NCBI RefSeq assembly: GCF_900113875.1
Contig: NZ_FORA01000004.1
Coordinates: 284,001 to 348,000, forward strand
Reading direction: 5' to 3'
Source of the DNA: Jannaschia pohangensis
GTDB lineage: Bacteria; Pseudomonadota; Alphaproteobacteria; Rhodobacterales; Rhodobacteraceae
DNA: 64,000 nt
Numbering within the stretch: position 1 is the stretch's first letter; each line of letters opens with the position of its first letter. The notes under the pieces were generated by a model. The model did no database searches and had not been told where the DNA came from. It was given only the letters and a program-made list of their open reading frames with translations. The translations under genes and the position numbers were made by a program. Below are positions 17,289 through 25,486 of the stretch, in pieces.

Positions 17289-18173
17289 TCAGAGCCGCGT
17301 GTATCTGGTGCCAAGGGCGGCGCCCGGTTCGGCGGCGACCTGACCAGCCTCGATCAGGTGGAGCAGATGGGCCAGCACGTTGCGCGCGGCGGCGCCGTGC
17401 AAGGCGGGCGGCGTGTCGGCATAGACATGGGCGACCAGCGCCGGGATCGTCGGGTGGTCGGGCAGGGCGGCCAGAAAGGCTTCGGTCCGGGCCAGGCGGT
17501 GCGCCCGCAGGTCGCGGCACCGGGCGGCGGGGCTCGCGATCGGCGCGCCGTGGCCCGCGTGGAAGACCTGCGCGTCCAAGGCCTCCAGTCGATCCATTGA
17601 GGCCATGAATTGCGACAGGTCGCCATCGGGTGGCGAGATCATCGTCGAAGCCCATCCCATCACCGTGTCGCCGGTAAAGACCGCCCCCCGCTCCACCCAT
17701 TCGAAGCTCAGGTGGTTTGCCATGTGGCCCGGCGTCCAGTGGGCGCGCAGCGTCCAGCCATCGCCCGCGACGGTCGCGCCATCCGTCAGCGTCACGTCGG
17801 GCACGAAGGCCCGGTCCACGCCTTCGCCGCCGCCGATGTCCGCCAGCTCTGCCATGATCGGTGTCCTGCCCGCATCCGAGGGGCCAAACGCCATCACGGG
17901 CGCCCCCGTCGCCCGCGCCAGCGCCGCCGCGCCGGGGGAGTGGTCCAGATGCGAATGGGTCACCAGGATCGCGCGCAGCGGACGCCCGGCGATGGCCTCC
18001 AGAAGGGCGGCGCAATGGGCAGGGCTTTCGGGGCCGGGGTCGATCACCGCCACCTCGTCGGTCCCGAGGACGAAGCTGTTCGTGCCCGCCTGCGTCATCG
18101 GCGACGGGTTCGGGGCAAGAACACGGATCAGGCCGCTTTCAACCGCCCCGCCGGGCGGATAGCTTGCGTTCAT
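17289..18173 (-). CDS. MBL-fold metallo-hydrolase (glyoxalase II-like)
   Basis: A 294-residue metallo-beta-lactamase-fold hydrolase. The metal ligands are seen in THSHLDHSPG (HxHxDH) near residue 72, the HWTPGHMANH histidine, the FTGDTVMG aspartate and the FHAGHG histidine. A C-terminal winged-helix-like part follows (LHGAAARNVLAHLLHLIEAG), as in the LACTB2/RNase-related group. Substrate unknown. The ATG at 18173 overlaps the divergent kinase ATG at 18172, leaving no intergenic space. Confidence 0.88.
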   Translation of the reverse strand: MNASYPPGGAVESGLIRVLAPNPSPMTQAGTNSFVLGTDEVAVIDPGPESPAHCAALLEAIAGRPLRAILVTHSHLDHSPGAAALARATGAPVMAFGPSDAGRTPIMAELADIGGGEGVDRAFVPDVTLTDGATVAGDGWTLRAHWTPGHMANHLSFEWVERGAVFTGDTVMGWASTMISPPDGDLSQFMASMDRLEALDAQVFHAGHGAPIASPAARCRDLRAHRLARTEAFLAALPDHPTIPALVAHVYADTPPALHGAAARNVLAHLLHLIEAGQVAAEPGAALGTRYTRL

Positions 18174-19476
18174 GGACAGTGCCTCCGAACTCTCGCGCCG
18201 CACATTGCGCCGCCGCTGGCTGCCGCGGAGCTTCTATGCCCGCGCGGCGCTGATCCTGATCGTGCCGATCATCACCTTGCAGCTTGCCGTCGCGGTGATG
18301 TTCCTGCAACGCCATTACGAGGGCGTCACGGTCCAGATGACGTCGAACATGTCGCGCGAGATCAACCTGGTCCGCAGCGACCCGCGCCTTGCCCCCGACC
18401 TCGGCATCCAACTCGTCCCGGCGCCGACCGAAACGCGGGTGCGTTTCTGGGATCTGTCGGGCCGTGCCATGCGCGAGCAGATGGATCTGCTGTTTCCCGA
18501 TCTGGCCACGGTCGACCTTCTGACGACGCGCAAGGTCGTGATGATCGGGTTCGAGGACGGCACCGGAATGGCGTTCGCCCGATCCAACGTGTCCGCGGCC
18601 AATCCGCATCAATTGCTGGTCCTGATGATGGCCACGGCGTTGTTGATGACGGCGGTGTCGTTCCTCTTCATGCGCGGTCAGATCCGGCCAATCCGGCGAC
18701 TGGCGCGCGCCGCCGAGGCGTTTGGCCGGGGGGATGTGGCCGAGTTCCGCCCTTCCGGTGCGACCGAGGTGCGGGCGGCCGGCACCGCCTTCCTGGAAAT
18801 GCGCAATCGGATCGAGCGGCACATCGAGCAGCGGACGCTGCTTCTGTCGGGGGTCAGCCACGACCTGCGCACGCCGCTGACACGGATGAAGCTGGAACTG
18901 TCGATGATGGACGCGCCCGAGGCCGGCGATCTGACCCGCGACGTCGAGGCGATGGAGCGGATCATCGATACCTTCCTCGATTTCGCGCGCGATTCGGCCA
19001 ACGACGCGCTGGCCGAGGTCGATCTCACCGCCCTGTTGCAGGAGGTGGTGGACATGGCCGCCCCCGGAGCAGGCTTGACGGTTGCGGGGCCATCGGTGCG
19101 GATCCGGGTCTATCCCGACGGGATCCGGCGGGCGGTCGCCAACCTGGTCAAGAACGCGCAGCGTTATGGCACCGTGGTTCGCGTCACGGTCGATGCGGGC
19201 GACAGCGCCGTTGTCATCGCGGTCGAGGATGACGGGCCCGGCATTCCCATCGGCCAGCGGGAGGCCGCCATGCGTCCCTTTGCCCGCCTCGACAGCGCGC
19301 GATCCAACACCGCGGGCAACGTCGGCCTGGGCCTGAGCATCGTGCGCGACGTCGCCCGCGCCCATGGCGGCGCGCTGCGACTTGCCAATTCCGACCTGGG
19401 CGGTCTGTCGGCGCAAATCGTTTTGCCACGCGAGAGGGGAACGGGAAGGATGGTAGGCCCGGCAGGACTTGAATAA
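18172..19476 (+). CDS. Sensor histidine kinase (EnvZ-like), 3' end altered by island insertion
   Basis: Membrane sensor kinase, 434 residues: helix 1 (about 25-45), periplasmic domain of about 100 residues, helix 2 (about 148-167), HAMP, H-box SHDLRTPLTRMK (His230), N box LVKNAQRYG, G boxes DDGPGIP and GLGLSIV. It should phosphorylate an OmpR-type regulator, but none is adjacent. The natural core ends at about AQIVLPRERG; the last nine residues (MVGPAGLE region) are read from the 23-bp attachment repeat, so the present stop was created by the integrated element. Confidence 0.9.
   Translation: MDSASELSRRTLRRRWLPRSFYARAALILIVPIITLQLAVAVMFLQRHYEGVTVQMTSNMSREINLVRSDPRLAPDLGIQLVPAPTETRVRFWDLSGRAMREQMDLLFPDLATVDLLTTRKVVMIGFEDGTGMAFARSNVSAANPHQLLVLMMATALLMTAVSFLFMRGQIRPIRRLARAAEAFGRGDVAEFRPSGATEVRAAGTAFLEMRNRIERHIEQRTLLLSGVSHDLRTPLTRMKLELSMMDAPEAGDLTRDVEAMERIIDTFLDFARDSANDALAEVDLTALLQEVVDMAAPGAGLTVAGPSVRIRVYPDGIRRAVANLVKNAQRYGTVVRVTVDAGDSAVVIAVEDDGPGIPIGQREAAMRPFARLDSARSNTAGNVGLGLSIVRDVARAHGGALRLANSDLGGLSAQIVLPRERGTGRMVGPAGLE
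19451..19473. repeat. attL: 23-bp direct repeat, left end of the island
   Basis: This begins TGGTAGGCCCGGCAGG and is identical over 23 bp to 29926-29948, the 3' end of the tRNA gene on the other side. Flanking bases differ on both sides. It marks the left attachment site and overlaps the last codons of the histidine kinase gene. Confidence 0.93.
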
Positions 19477-19503
19477 CCTTAATCTCAAAGAGAAAAGTGG
19501 CGG

Positions 19504-19571
19504 ATACCAACAGAAATACCAACAAAACCGTTGCTGTTTCACGGATTCGTCCGACTGTTGCGATACCAACA
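19504..19571. repeat. ATACCAACA repeats near attL (putative integrase arm sites)
   Basis: Three same-strand copies of ATACCAACA occur at 19504-19512, 19516-19524 (extended to ATACCAACAAA) and 19563-19571. The same motif occurs three times near the right end (29773-29817). Matching short repeats inside both ends of an integrated element are the usual arrangement of integrase arm-binding sites. Confidence 0.6.
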
Positions 19572-19811
19572 CATTGGTCCGTCACCTAAGGGCGGCATAG
19601 CCCCCATGTCAGGATAAGATCGGTCAGCTTTCCGAGAGTGCGCGGGACTGCCACGACCTAGGCACCGAACCGCCACAGTAGCGCGGCCGCCCTGCGTCAC
19701 GCGTTGCCCCGACTGTGATAGACGGGGAAAACAGCCAAATCTTGGAGAATTGTGCTTGCTCCGAGCTAGATGATGTGTTTTTTGGTGCAAAAAACACCAC
19801 GGGAGGCCGCA

Positions 19812-20012
19812 GTGGGTAGACCTCGGACAGATCGCAAGATCGCCCGCATCAGCGTGAGCTTGGATGACCAAGATTATCAGGTGCTGCGAGAGATCGCAGA
19901 CAAGAACGATGTGTCTGCCGCTTGGATCGTGCGACGCGCCGTCTCTGAATTCTTGGATCGGAAGTCGGCAGATCAGAATGAGGTTTGGCCCGAGAAAGTG
20001 GCTGGCCGATGA
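19812..20012 (+). CDS. Ribbon-helix-helix (CopG-type) DNA-binding protein
   Basis: A 66-residue protein whose core ARISVSLDDQDYQVLREIADKN plus the following WIVRRAVSEFLDR reads as strand-helix-helix of the RHH family, preceded by a basic arm (GRPRTDRKI). The GTG at 19812 is chosen because GGGAGG lies just upstream; an ATG at 19770 is possible. Its stop overlaps the endonuclease ATG by 4 bp (ATGA), so the two are translationally coupled. By position it may repress or time the restriction genes, as controller proteins do in other systems; this role is inferred. Confidence 0.82.
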   Translation: MGRPRTDRKIARISVSLDDQDYQVLREIADKNDVSAAWIVRRAVSEFLDRKSADQNEVWPEKVAGR

Positions 20013-21373
20013 AGAGAAGTGACCTTCCATTCGGTAGTGAGTTTTCGCCTTCGCAGATTGAGCTTTCGGCCGTCTTGGAAATGGCCGAGCTTCATGGTGG
20101 TGACTGGAAGGCATTTGAGGCTGAAGTGCGCGCCGCGTATTTCGACGGCCATAGCACCACCGACTACAATCGAGGCAAGCTCGCCAATAATACCAAGCTG
20201 GGCATGATTGCCTATGGGATCATAGAACGTGACGCAAACCTGACCGACTTCGGACGGGAGCTTTATGCCCTCAAGGATGACGGGGCAGAGCTTTACGGGT
20301 GCCTCGCCAAGCACATTCTTCTGAACTTGCACGGCATGACTCTTGTGCGCTGCATTCAGGACATGGTGGCCGCCGGTGAAGTCGTCAGTTTGACCACGTT
20401 GCGCGACGGCCTTGCGGCCCGTGGGGTTCACTATCCGCCGGGCGGCAAGCACCCGAGCATGATGCGCCTGTGGCTTGCGAAAGCGGGCGTGTTTGTCGGC
20501 AGTCGGTGGCAGGTTGATCCATTCCGCATTGAAACTGTCCTCGGGCTCAACCCGGACGAGTTCGAGGTGTTGGCGGGGTTTACGGCCGAGCAACGGGCGT
20601 TCTTGCGCGCCCTTGCGAATACCGGCACCACCGATCCGCAGCCCGCAAATGAAATCGCCAAATTGGCAGCAGCGACCTACGGGGTGAGGTTTCCTGAGAA
20701 AAGCCTGCCCAAACTGGTGCTCAACGCACTCGAAAGTGCCGGGTATATCGTCGCGGAAAAGACCACGACCGGCCGAGGGGCAAAGCCCTTTCAGGTGAAG
20801 CCCACCGGCAAGCTGATTGCCGATGTGGTGGACCCGCTGATTGAGCAATTGAAAGGGCAAACCGACCCAAAGTTGCTGGCGCTGCTCCGCACTCCGCTTT
20901 CGGCTATTCTGGACGAGATCAAGGACAAAGACCGCTACAAGGCCGGGCTTGCGCTTGAGGCATTGGCGTTCAAGATCATGCGGCTGCTCGATATGACCTA
21001 TGTGGCGACCCGCCTGCGGGCCAATCAAACCGGTGGGGCGGAAGTCGATTTGGTGTTTGAGAGTGCCCGCCTCGTGTTTTCCCGCTGGCAGGTGCAATGT
21101 AAGAACACCGCGCACGTCTCTCTTGATGATGTGGCCAAAGAAGTCGGCCTTACACACTTTCTTAAGAGTAATGTGATCGTCGTGGTGACCACGGGCAACA
21201 TTGGAAGCGAAGCGCGCCGCTATGCCAACAAGATCATGGCCGATTCCAATCTTGCCATTGTAATGCTCGATGGCGGTGATCTGGGCGCGATCAGCGACAG
21301 CCCGGCCACGATCATTCGCTCTTTCGACCGCGAAGCCCGGCACGCTATGAACTTAAAAAAGCTAGAGCTCTGA
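20009..21373 (+). CDS. Restriction endonuclease, PD-(D/E)XK fold
   Basis: A 454-residue protein. The first 270 residues look like helical and winged-helix DNA-recognition domains (SLTTLRDGLAARGVHYPPGG; a second repeat with YGVRFPEKSLPKLVLNALESAGYIV). The C-terminal domain has GGAEVDLVFES (acidic residues near 345-347) followed by WQVQCKN near 363, which is the E/D...(Q/E)xK core of Mrr-like nucleases. It is encoded 10 bp before a DNA methyltransferase, so it is most likely its cognate restriction enzyme. The target sequence is unknown. Codon and base use are less GC-rich than in the flanking chromosome. Confidence 0.83.
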   Translation: MKRSDLPFGSEFSPSQIELSAVLEMAELHGGDWKAFEAEVRAAYFDGHSTTDYNRGKLANNTKLGMIAYGIIERDANLTDFGRELYALKDDGAELYGCLAKHILLNLHGMTLVRCIQDMVAAGEVVSLTTLRDGLAARGVHYPPGGKHPSMMRLWLAKAGVFVGSRWQVDPFRIETVLGLNPDEFEVLAGFTAEQRAFLRALANTGTTDPQPANEIAKLAAATYGVRFPEKSLPKLVLNALESAGYIVAEKTTTGRGAKPFQVKPTGKLIADVVDPLIEQLKGQTDPKLLALLRTPLSAILDEIKDKDRYKAGLALEALAFKIMRLLDMTYVATRLRANQTGGAEVDLVFESARLVFSRWQVQCKNTAHVSLDDVAKEVGLTHFLKSNVIVVVTTGNIGSEARRYANKIMADSNLAIVMLDGGDLGAISDSPATIIRSFDREARHAMNLKKLEL

Positions 21374-21383
21374 GGGGGCAAAT

Positions 21384-22469
21384 ATGACCAAGAACGAGTC
21401 TCTTGCGATCTATCACCAAACCCAATTGGGGCGCATTTATCATGCCAATAGCTTAGACGTGATGAAGCGCCGCAAGAAGGAGTCCGTTGACCTGATTATG
21501 ACCAGTCCGCCTTTCGCTCTCACGCGCAAGAAGGATTACGGGAATGAACAGGAAGATGCCTATCTTGAGTGGTTTCGGGATTTTGCCGTCCAGTTTCATC
21601 GCATCCTCAAGGAAGACGGAAGCCTAGTGATCGACCTAGGCGGGGCGTGGAAACCAGGCATTCCGGTGCGCAGCCTTTACCACTTCAAACTATTGATTAT
21701 GCTCTGCGAGGAATACGGTTTTCACCTCGCTCAAGAGTTCTATTGGTGGAATCCGTCAAAGCTTCCGACCCCTGCCGAATGGGTGAATGTGCGCCGCATT
21801 CGCGTTAAGGACGGAATCAACACGGTTTGGTGGCTTTCAAAGTCGCCTTGGCCCCGGGCAAGCAACCGCCGTGTGCTTCAGCCCTATAGCGAAAGCATGA
21901 AGACGCTCCTCACCAATGGTTACACAGCGAAGCTCCGGCCGTCTGGGCACGACATTAGCGAGAAGTTCGCAATCGACAACGGGGCCGCGATCCCGCCGAA
22001 CCTAATCGCCATTCCGAATACCGAGAGCAACAGTAGCTATATGCGGTATTGCAAGGAAAAGGGGATAAAAGCGCATCCGGCGCGGTTCCCCTCTGCGTTG
22101 CCTGAATATTTTATTCGCATGGTTACCGATCCCGGTGACGTGGTGCTTGATCCCTTCGGCGGCAGTTGCATCACAGGGGAGGTTGCCGAACGTCTTGGGC
22201 GAAAGTGGGTATGCGCAGAGTTAGTTGCGGCATACCTGGAAGGGGCCAAGGGGCGGTTTGAGTGCCCCAGCGAGCCTCCCAAGCGTAAAGCTCAGAAGAA
22301 TCAGGATGACGGCTATTATCGTGTTCCGCACCCGGGTTTGCTTTGGAATGGTGGCGACGAACGCGAGAGCGCCCCGCTGGCCGAGGACGGTGGCCGACAG
22401 CGACCGAAGCATATGCGCGACAAGGCCAAAGGCACCCAGAGCGTAACTATTATCCGGGCTGCCGAGTAG
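21384..22469 (+). CDS. DNA methyltransferase, beta-class (N4-cytosine or N6-adenine)
   Basis: Modification enzyme of 361 residues. Motif IV TSPPF (near residue 40) comes before motif I DPFGGSCITGEVAERLGR (near 255), the beta-class order; TSPPF is most frequent in N4-cytosine enzymes, but N6-adenine is not excluded. It transfers methyl from S-adenosylmethionine to DNA and should protect host sites from the endonuclease encoded just upstream. GAGGGGG lies before the ATG. The HNH gene begins 3 bp after its stop, so at least three genes form one operon. Confidence 0.9.
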   Translation: MTKNESLAIYHQTQLGRIYHANSLDVMKRRKKESVDLIMTSPPFALTRKKDYGNEQEDAYLEWFRDFAVQFHRILKEDGSLVIDLGGAWKPGIPVRSLYHFKLLIMLCEEYGFHLAQEFYWWNPSKLPTPAEWVNVRRIRVKDGINTVWWLSKSPWPRASNRRVLQPYSESMKTLLTNGYTAKLRPSGHDISEKFAIDNGAAIPPNLIAIPNTESNSSYMRYCKEKGIKAHPARFPSALPEYFIRMVTDPGDVVLDPFGGSCITGEVAERLGRKWVCAELVAAYLEGAKGRFECPSEPPKRKAQKNQDDGYYRVPHPGLLWNGGDERESAPLAEDGGRQRPKHMRDKAKGTQSVTIIRAAE

Positions 22470-22472
22470 ACG

Positions 22473-23492
22473 ATGCCACCTCTCAGAAAGGCCGCCCTTT
22501 TTCGGGTTTTTGAGGACTCATTGCGCAAAAGCGGGCTCAGCTTTTTGCGCCCATCGGCGGATGGGGATCATCCGGCTGCCTATCAGATCATCCGGGATCA
22601 AACCTCATTTCGGGTTCGCGTTTATATCTGGAATTTGACCTTCGGGGGGCGTGTCACGCTCCCGGATGAATGGCGGATTCAAGTCACTGGGTTGCCTGAG
22701 ATTAGTGGCGCTCAACGCTTCGTGCCCGAGTTTGGTGGAAGGACTGCGGTTCTCGGGTGGTGCGGCGAACTCGGGGTTTTCGCAGCCTATGACGTGAGCA
22801 AACACCTTGGGGCGCTTGGTGGTTCGCCTTCTATCCAAATTCGGCAGCCCGCTCTTGAATCCGCGCGGGTCAACGGGCTCGCGCCGCATTTCAAGGGCGA
22901 AGCGGAGGTGGCCTTTGCAGTCAAGCCTGCTTACATGGGCTTGTATCTGGACAATATGGACGAACTACACGCCTGCGGTTCTTCCGAGGAGGCATTGCAG
23001 CTTCTCGATGAACTCTGCGAAGACCCCGCAAGCGTTGACGATCAGGATATTGAAGACCAAGTGCCCGAGCCGCGCCGGTATGGCGTTGTGTCGACGATGA
23101 AGGCGCTTAGGGACGCGAATTTCAAAGACCGGGTTCTGACTGCCTATTCTCATTCCTGCGCGATGTGCGGGGTGCAACTTCGGCTCTTGGATGCCGCGCA
23201 CATCCTCCCAGCCGCGCACCCCGACAGCACCGATGAAACGAGCAACGGCATTGCGCTTTGTGCCCTGCATCACCGGGCCTATGACCGTGGCTTGTTGACA
23301 TTCGACTCCGGTTATCGAATTCATCGAAACGAGCCGATGGAAAGGGAACTTGTCGCTGCAAGTTTGGACGGTGGCTTGGCGGAATTCCGGGCGCGGCTGT
23401 TCCCCATGATCGAAGTGCCGCCCAATCGCGCTGATCGGCCGTCACCCGCTTTCGTGGATCAGGTCAACGCGCTTCGGGGCTGGGCACTATAG
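22473..23492 (+). CDS. HNH endonuclease (zinc-binding), third gene of the restriction operon
   Basis: A 339-residue protein. The N-terminal 190 residues form an unrecognised beta-rich domain (YQIIRDQTSFRVRVYIWNLTFGG; VTGLPEISGAQRFVPEFGGRT; AAYDVSKHLGALGGSPSIQI) that could read DNA. The C-terminal HNH domain has CAMCGVQ, LLDAAHILPAAHP, and SNGIALCALHHRAYDRGLL, providing the H-N-H residues and a CxxC...C zinc knuckle. It follows the methyltransferase by 3 bp. It could be a second nuclease of the same system acting on foreign or differently modified DNA. The pairing is not one I recognise. Confidence 0.85.
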   Translation: MPPLRKAALFRVFEDSLRKSGLSFLRPSADGDHPAAYQIIRDQTSFRVRVYIWNLTFGGRVTLPDEWRIQVTGLPEISGAQRFVPEFGGRTAVLGWCGELGVFAAYDVSKHLGALGGSPSIQIRQPALESARVNGLAPHFKGEAEVAFAVKPAYMGLYLDNMDELHACGSSEEALQLLDELCEDPASVDDQDIEDQVPEPRRYGVVSTMKALRDANFKDRVLTAYSHSCAMCGVQLRLLDAAHILPAAHPDSTDETSNGIALCALHHRAYDRGLLTFDSGYRIHRNEPMERELVAASLDGGLAEFRARLFPMIEVPPNRADRPSPAFVDQVNALRGWAL

Positions 23493-23506
23493 CCCAGCGT
23501 TCACCC

Positions 23507-24481
23507 CTATGAGTGCTGTTTTCGGAAGTTCTCGAAGTGGAAACCGAGGCTTTTGGGCGAGACTTTATCGGTGACGGTTTTGCCGCGAAGGCTCTGGTAA
23601 TTCGGGGATGCGATCCGGTCTGAAACCTCGATAGCCATGGTCTCGGGGTTGATCGAAATTAGGTGCGCGTCAAAGAGCTTGTGAATGTCGCTACGCAACA
23701 GAAGGCCATTCTCGGGCATGTCCCGGTCGGCAAACCGCTCCGAATAGGGGATGATATGGGCGGCTTCCAGAACCGAAAGTTCGCTCGTCCCTGTGATCGC
23801 GCAGCGGTTCGGGCGCTTGCTCATGAGGGCCTGCCGGAACGCGCTCTGGTATCGCCGCAGGACCACTTGGCGCAAGACCGTGGCGTCTTCGATCTTCCCA
23901 AGGTTCAGGGGCTCGTGCGGGTCCGGGTTCTGGTTTTCATATTGCGCGATCTTGTGGGCCTTTTCCCGAACGGCGGACAGAAGCCTGTCCACGTCGCTAT
24001 CGGAGATCGGCCAAATCCGGCTATGGCGGCTCGCTCCGACACCGGAAATGAACGTCCCGTCATCCTTGTGCGCTTCCAAGAGTTCTTTCCCAACAGGGCG
24101 CTCGAAGAACACAACGTCTAGCACCGGGGCGCGGCGATCCAGTTGCATGGGCCCGAACTCTACCACGGCCGTCAAGCCCCGCCCGCGCTCGTTGGTCTTC
24201 TGCTGCTCATGCAGCCACACGAGGCCCCGGAAGCCCTTGGTGAATATCTCGTCGGCATAGCTGTTTTCTTTGTGAAGCTCGGGCAGGGCAGCGTCCCGAC
24301 CAATCCAGCTTTCGGCCGTGGCGCGAACGTCCGGCTCTCCGAATAGCTCGATTGCACTGGATTTGACGAAGAACTGAATGTCCTGCCGTCGGAACTCCTG
24401 CACCTTGCTCGCCCCGAGCTTCAATCGCTCCTGCGCGGCGGCGATCACGTCCGGGGTGAACCGCTCGGGGTATCTGAGCAC
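23507..24481 (-). CDS. HNH endonuclease, opposing operon
   Basis: A 324-residue nuclease with a C-terminal HNH domain: RCAITGTSELSVLEAAHIIPYSERF, then MPENGLLLRSDIHKLFDAHLISI. This layout resembles the HNH_2 group found in modification-dependent nucleases. The N-terminal 180 residues, with KGFRGLVWLHEQQ and VVEFGPMQLDRRAPVLDVVFFERP, are not recognised. The start is GTG, directly abutting the stop of the upstream small gene without a gap, so the two are coupled. It is convergent with the rightward restriction operon. Confidence 0.82.
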   Translation of the reverse strand: MLRYPERFTPDVIAAAQERLKLGASKVQEFRRQDIQFFVKSSAIELFGEPDVRATAESWIGRDAALPELHKENSYADEIFTKGFRGLVWLHEQQKTNERGRGLTAVVEFGPMQLDRRAPVLDVVFFERPVGKELLEAHKDDGTFISGVGASRHSRIWPISDSDVDRLLSAVREKAHKIAQYENQNPDPHEPLNLGKIEDATVLRQVVLRRYQSAFRQALMSKRPNRCAITGTSELSVLEAAHIIPYSERFADRDMPENGLLLRSDIHKLFDAHLISINPETMAIEVSDRIASPNYQSLRGKTVTDKVSPKSLGFHFENFRKQHS

Positions 24482-24715
24482 CTAGGCTTCATAGCTCTGA
24501 TCCGGGTCAATCTCCTCGAACCCGGCCGAGGCGTTCAAGACCCGGCTGGAAATCACCGAGACCGCCCCCAAGGCGTTGATGTCCCAGGGTTCATACCCGA
24601 GGCCCGCCCGCTGGCCTTGGCTGCGCTTGACCTCTTGCCAATGATCGTAGACCCGGGCGAGATCGTTTTCTAACGGATCGGCGCTGCCTCTTAGGGATTT
24701 CATCACTTCCGACAT
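24482..24715 (-). CDS. Small protein coupled to the HNH nuclease
   Basis: A 77-residue acidic protein (MSEVMKSLRGSADPLENDL) with a central LARVYDHWQEVKRSQG helix and a DQSYEA tail. AGGAGA precedes the ATG. Its stop touches the GTG of the HNH gene, so it is the first gene of a two-gene operon. No domain recognised. It may be an antidote, specificity factor or regulator of that nuclease. Confidence 0.65.
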   Translation of the reverse strand: MSEVMKSLRGSADPLENDLARVYDHWQEVKRSQGQRAGLGYEPWDINALGAVSVISSRVLNASAGFEEIDPDQSYEA

Positions 24716-24901
24716 GCGGTCTCCTGCATCTTGGCTTTCGCAGCCATTTAGTTCGGAATTTCCCCGAATGCGTCGACGATCAAGTGGTGATCCTTCCAGA
24801 ACACTTGTTTGAGAGTAAACTCTTTAAGGCAAACCTACTGCATTCGGGAGAGCATCGTGCATCATCCAAGAGCAGCACTGAGTGGCGGGTCTCAAAATGA
24901 G

Positions 24902-25471
24902 TCAGGACGCCTCTTGGAGGTAGCGATAGACACTGGATCGCGCCACGCCCAACGCCTTGGCAATCGCTGTGGGGGTTATGCCTCTGGCGCGCATGGCGTT
25001 CACCTTTTCCCCATCTATTGTCGCGGGCCTGCCTTTGAACGGGGAGTCCGGTCCTTTGGCCAAAGCTGCGTCTATGCCTTCCCGCTGGCGCGCCTTGCGG
25101 ATTTCAGTTTCAAACTCGGCTACCGCTGACAGCATGGTAAAGAACATGCGCCCTTCCGGCGTCGTGGTATCAATCGCTTGTTCCAGCACCCGCAGTCCTA
25201 CGCCTTTGGCGGTAAGCGTGTGGGCAATGTTGTGCAGGTCGCGGGTGGACCGCGCTAGCCGGTCTAAGCGGGTTACTACCAGCGTGTCATCCTTGCGAAT
25301 GCCGCGCGTCAGCAGATCGTCCAGCGCCTGCCGCCCGTCCCGCTTGGTGCCGCTGACCTTCTCGCTGTAGAGGTGTTCCGCACTCACGCCCGCAGCGGTC
25401 AGCGCCGCAACCTGCACGTCCAGCTTTTGCCCGACGCTGCTAACTCGCGCGTATCCGATCAACTCGCCCAC
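24902..25471 (-). CDS. Serine recombinase (resolvase/invertase family)
   Basis: Site-specific recombinase, 189 residues. Catalytic serine in YARVSS (near residue 11), catalytic core segment VVTRLDRLARSTRDL, E helix TPEGRMFFTMLSAVAEFETEIRKARQREG, and a C-terminal helix-turn-helix with GITPTAIAKALGVARSSVYRYL. It is the length of Tn3-type resolvases. The adjacent upstream region (25487-25603) holds inverted repeats suited to a res site. In the island it may resolve multimers or cointegrates, or be left from an earlier transposon; no transposase is seen. Confidence 0.93.
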   Translation of the reverse strand: MGELIGYARVSSVGQKLDVQVAALTAAGVSAEHLYSEKVSGTKRDGRQALDDLLTRGIRKDDTLVVTRLDRLARSTRDLHNIAHTLTAKGVGLRVLEQAIDTTTPEGRMFFTMLSAVAEFETEIRKARQREGIDAALAKGPDSPFKGRPATIDGEKVNAMRARGITPTAIAKALGVARSSVYRYLQEAS

Positions 25472-25486
25472 AGTATTATCCCCTTA

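Noticed and set aside
19770..19811. Upstream ATG start for the ribbon-helix-helix gene
   Set aside because: It adds 14 residues not typical of the family and lacks a ribosome-binding site, while GTG at 19812 has GGGAGG at good spacing.
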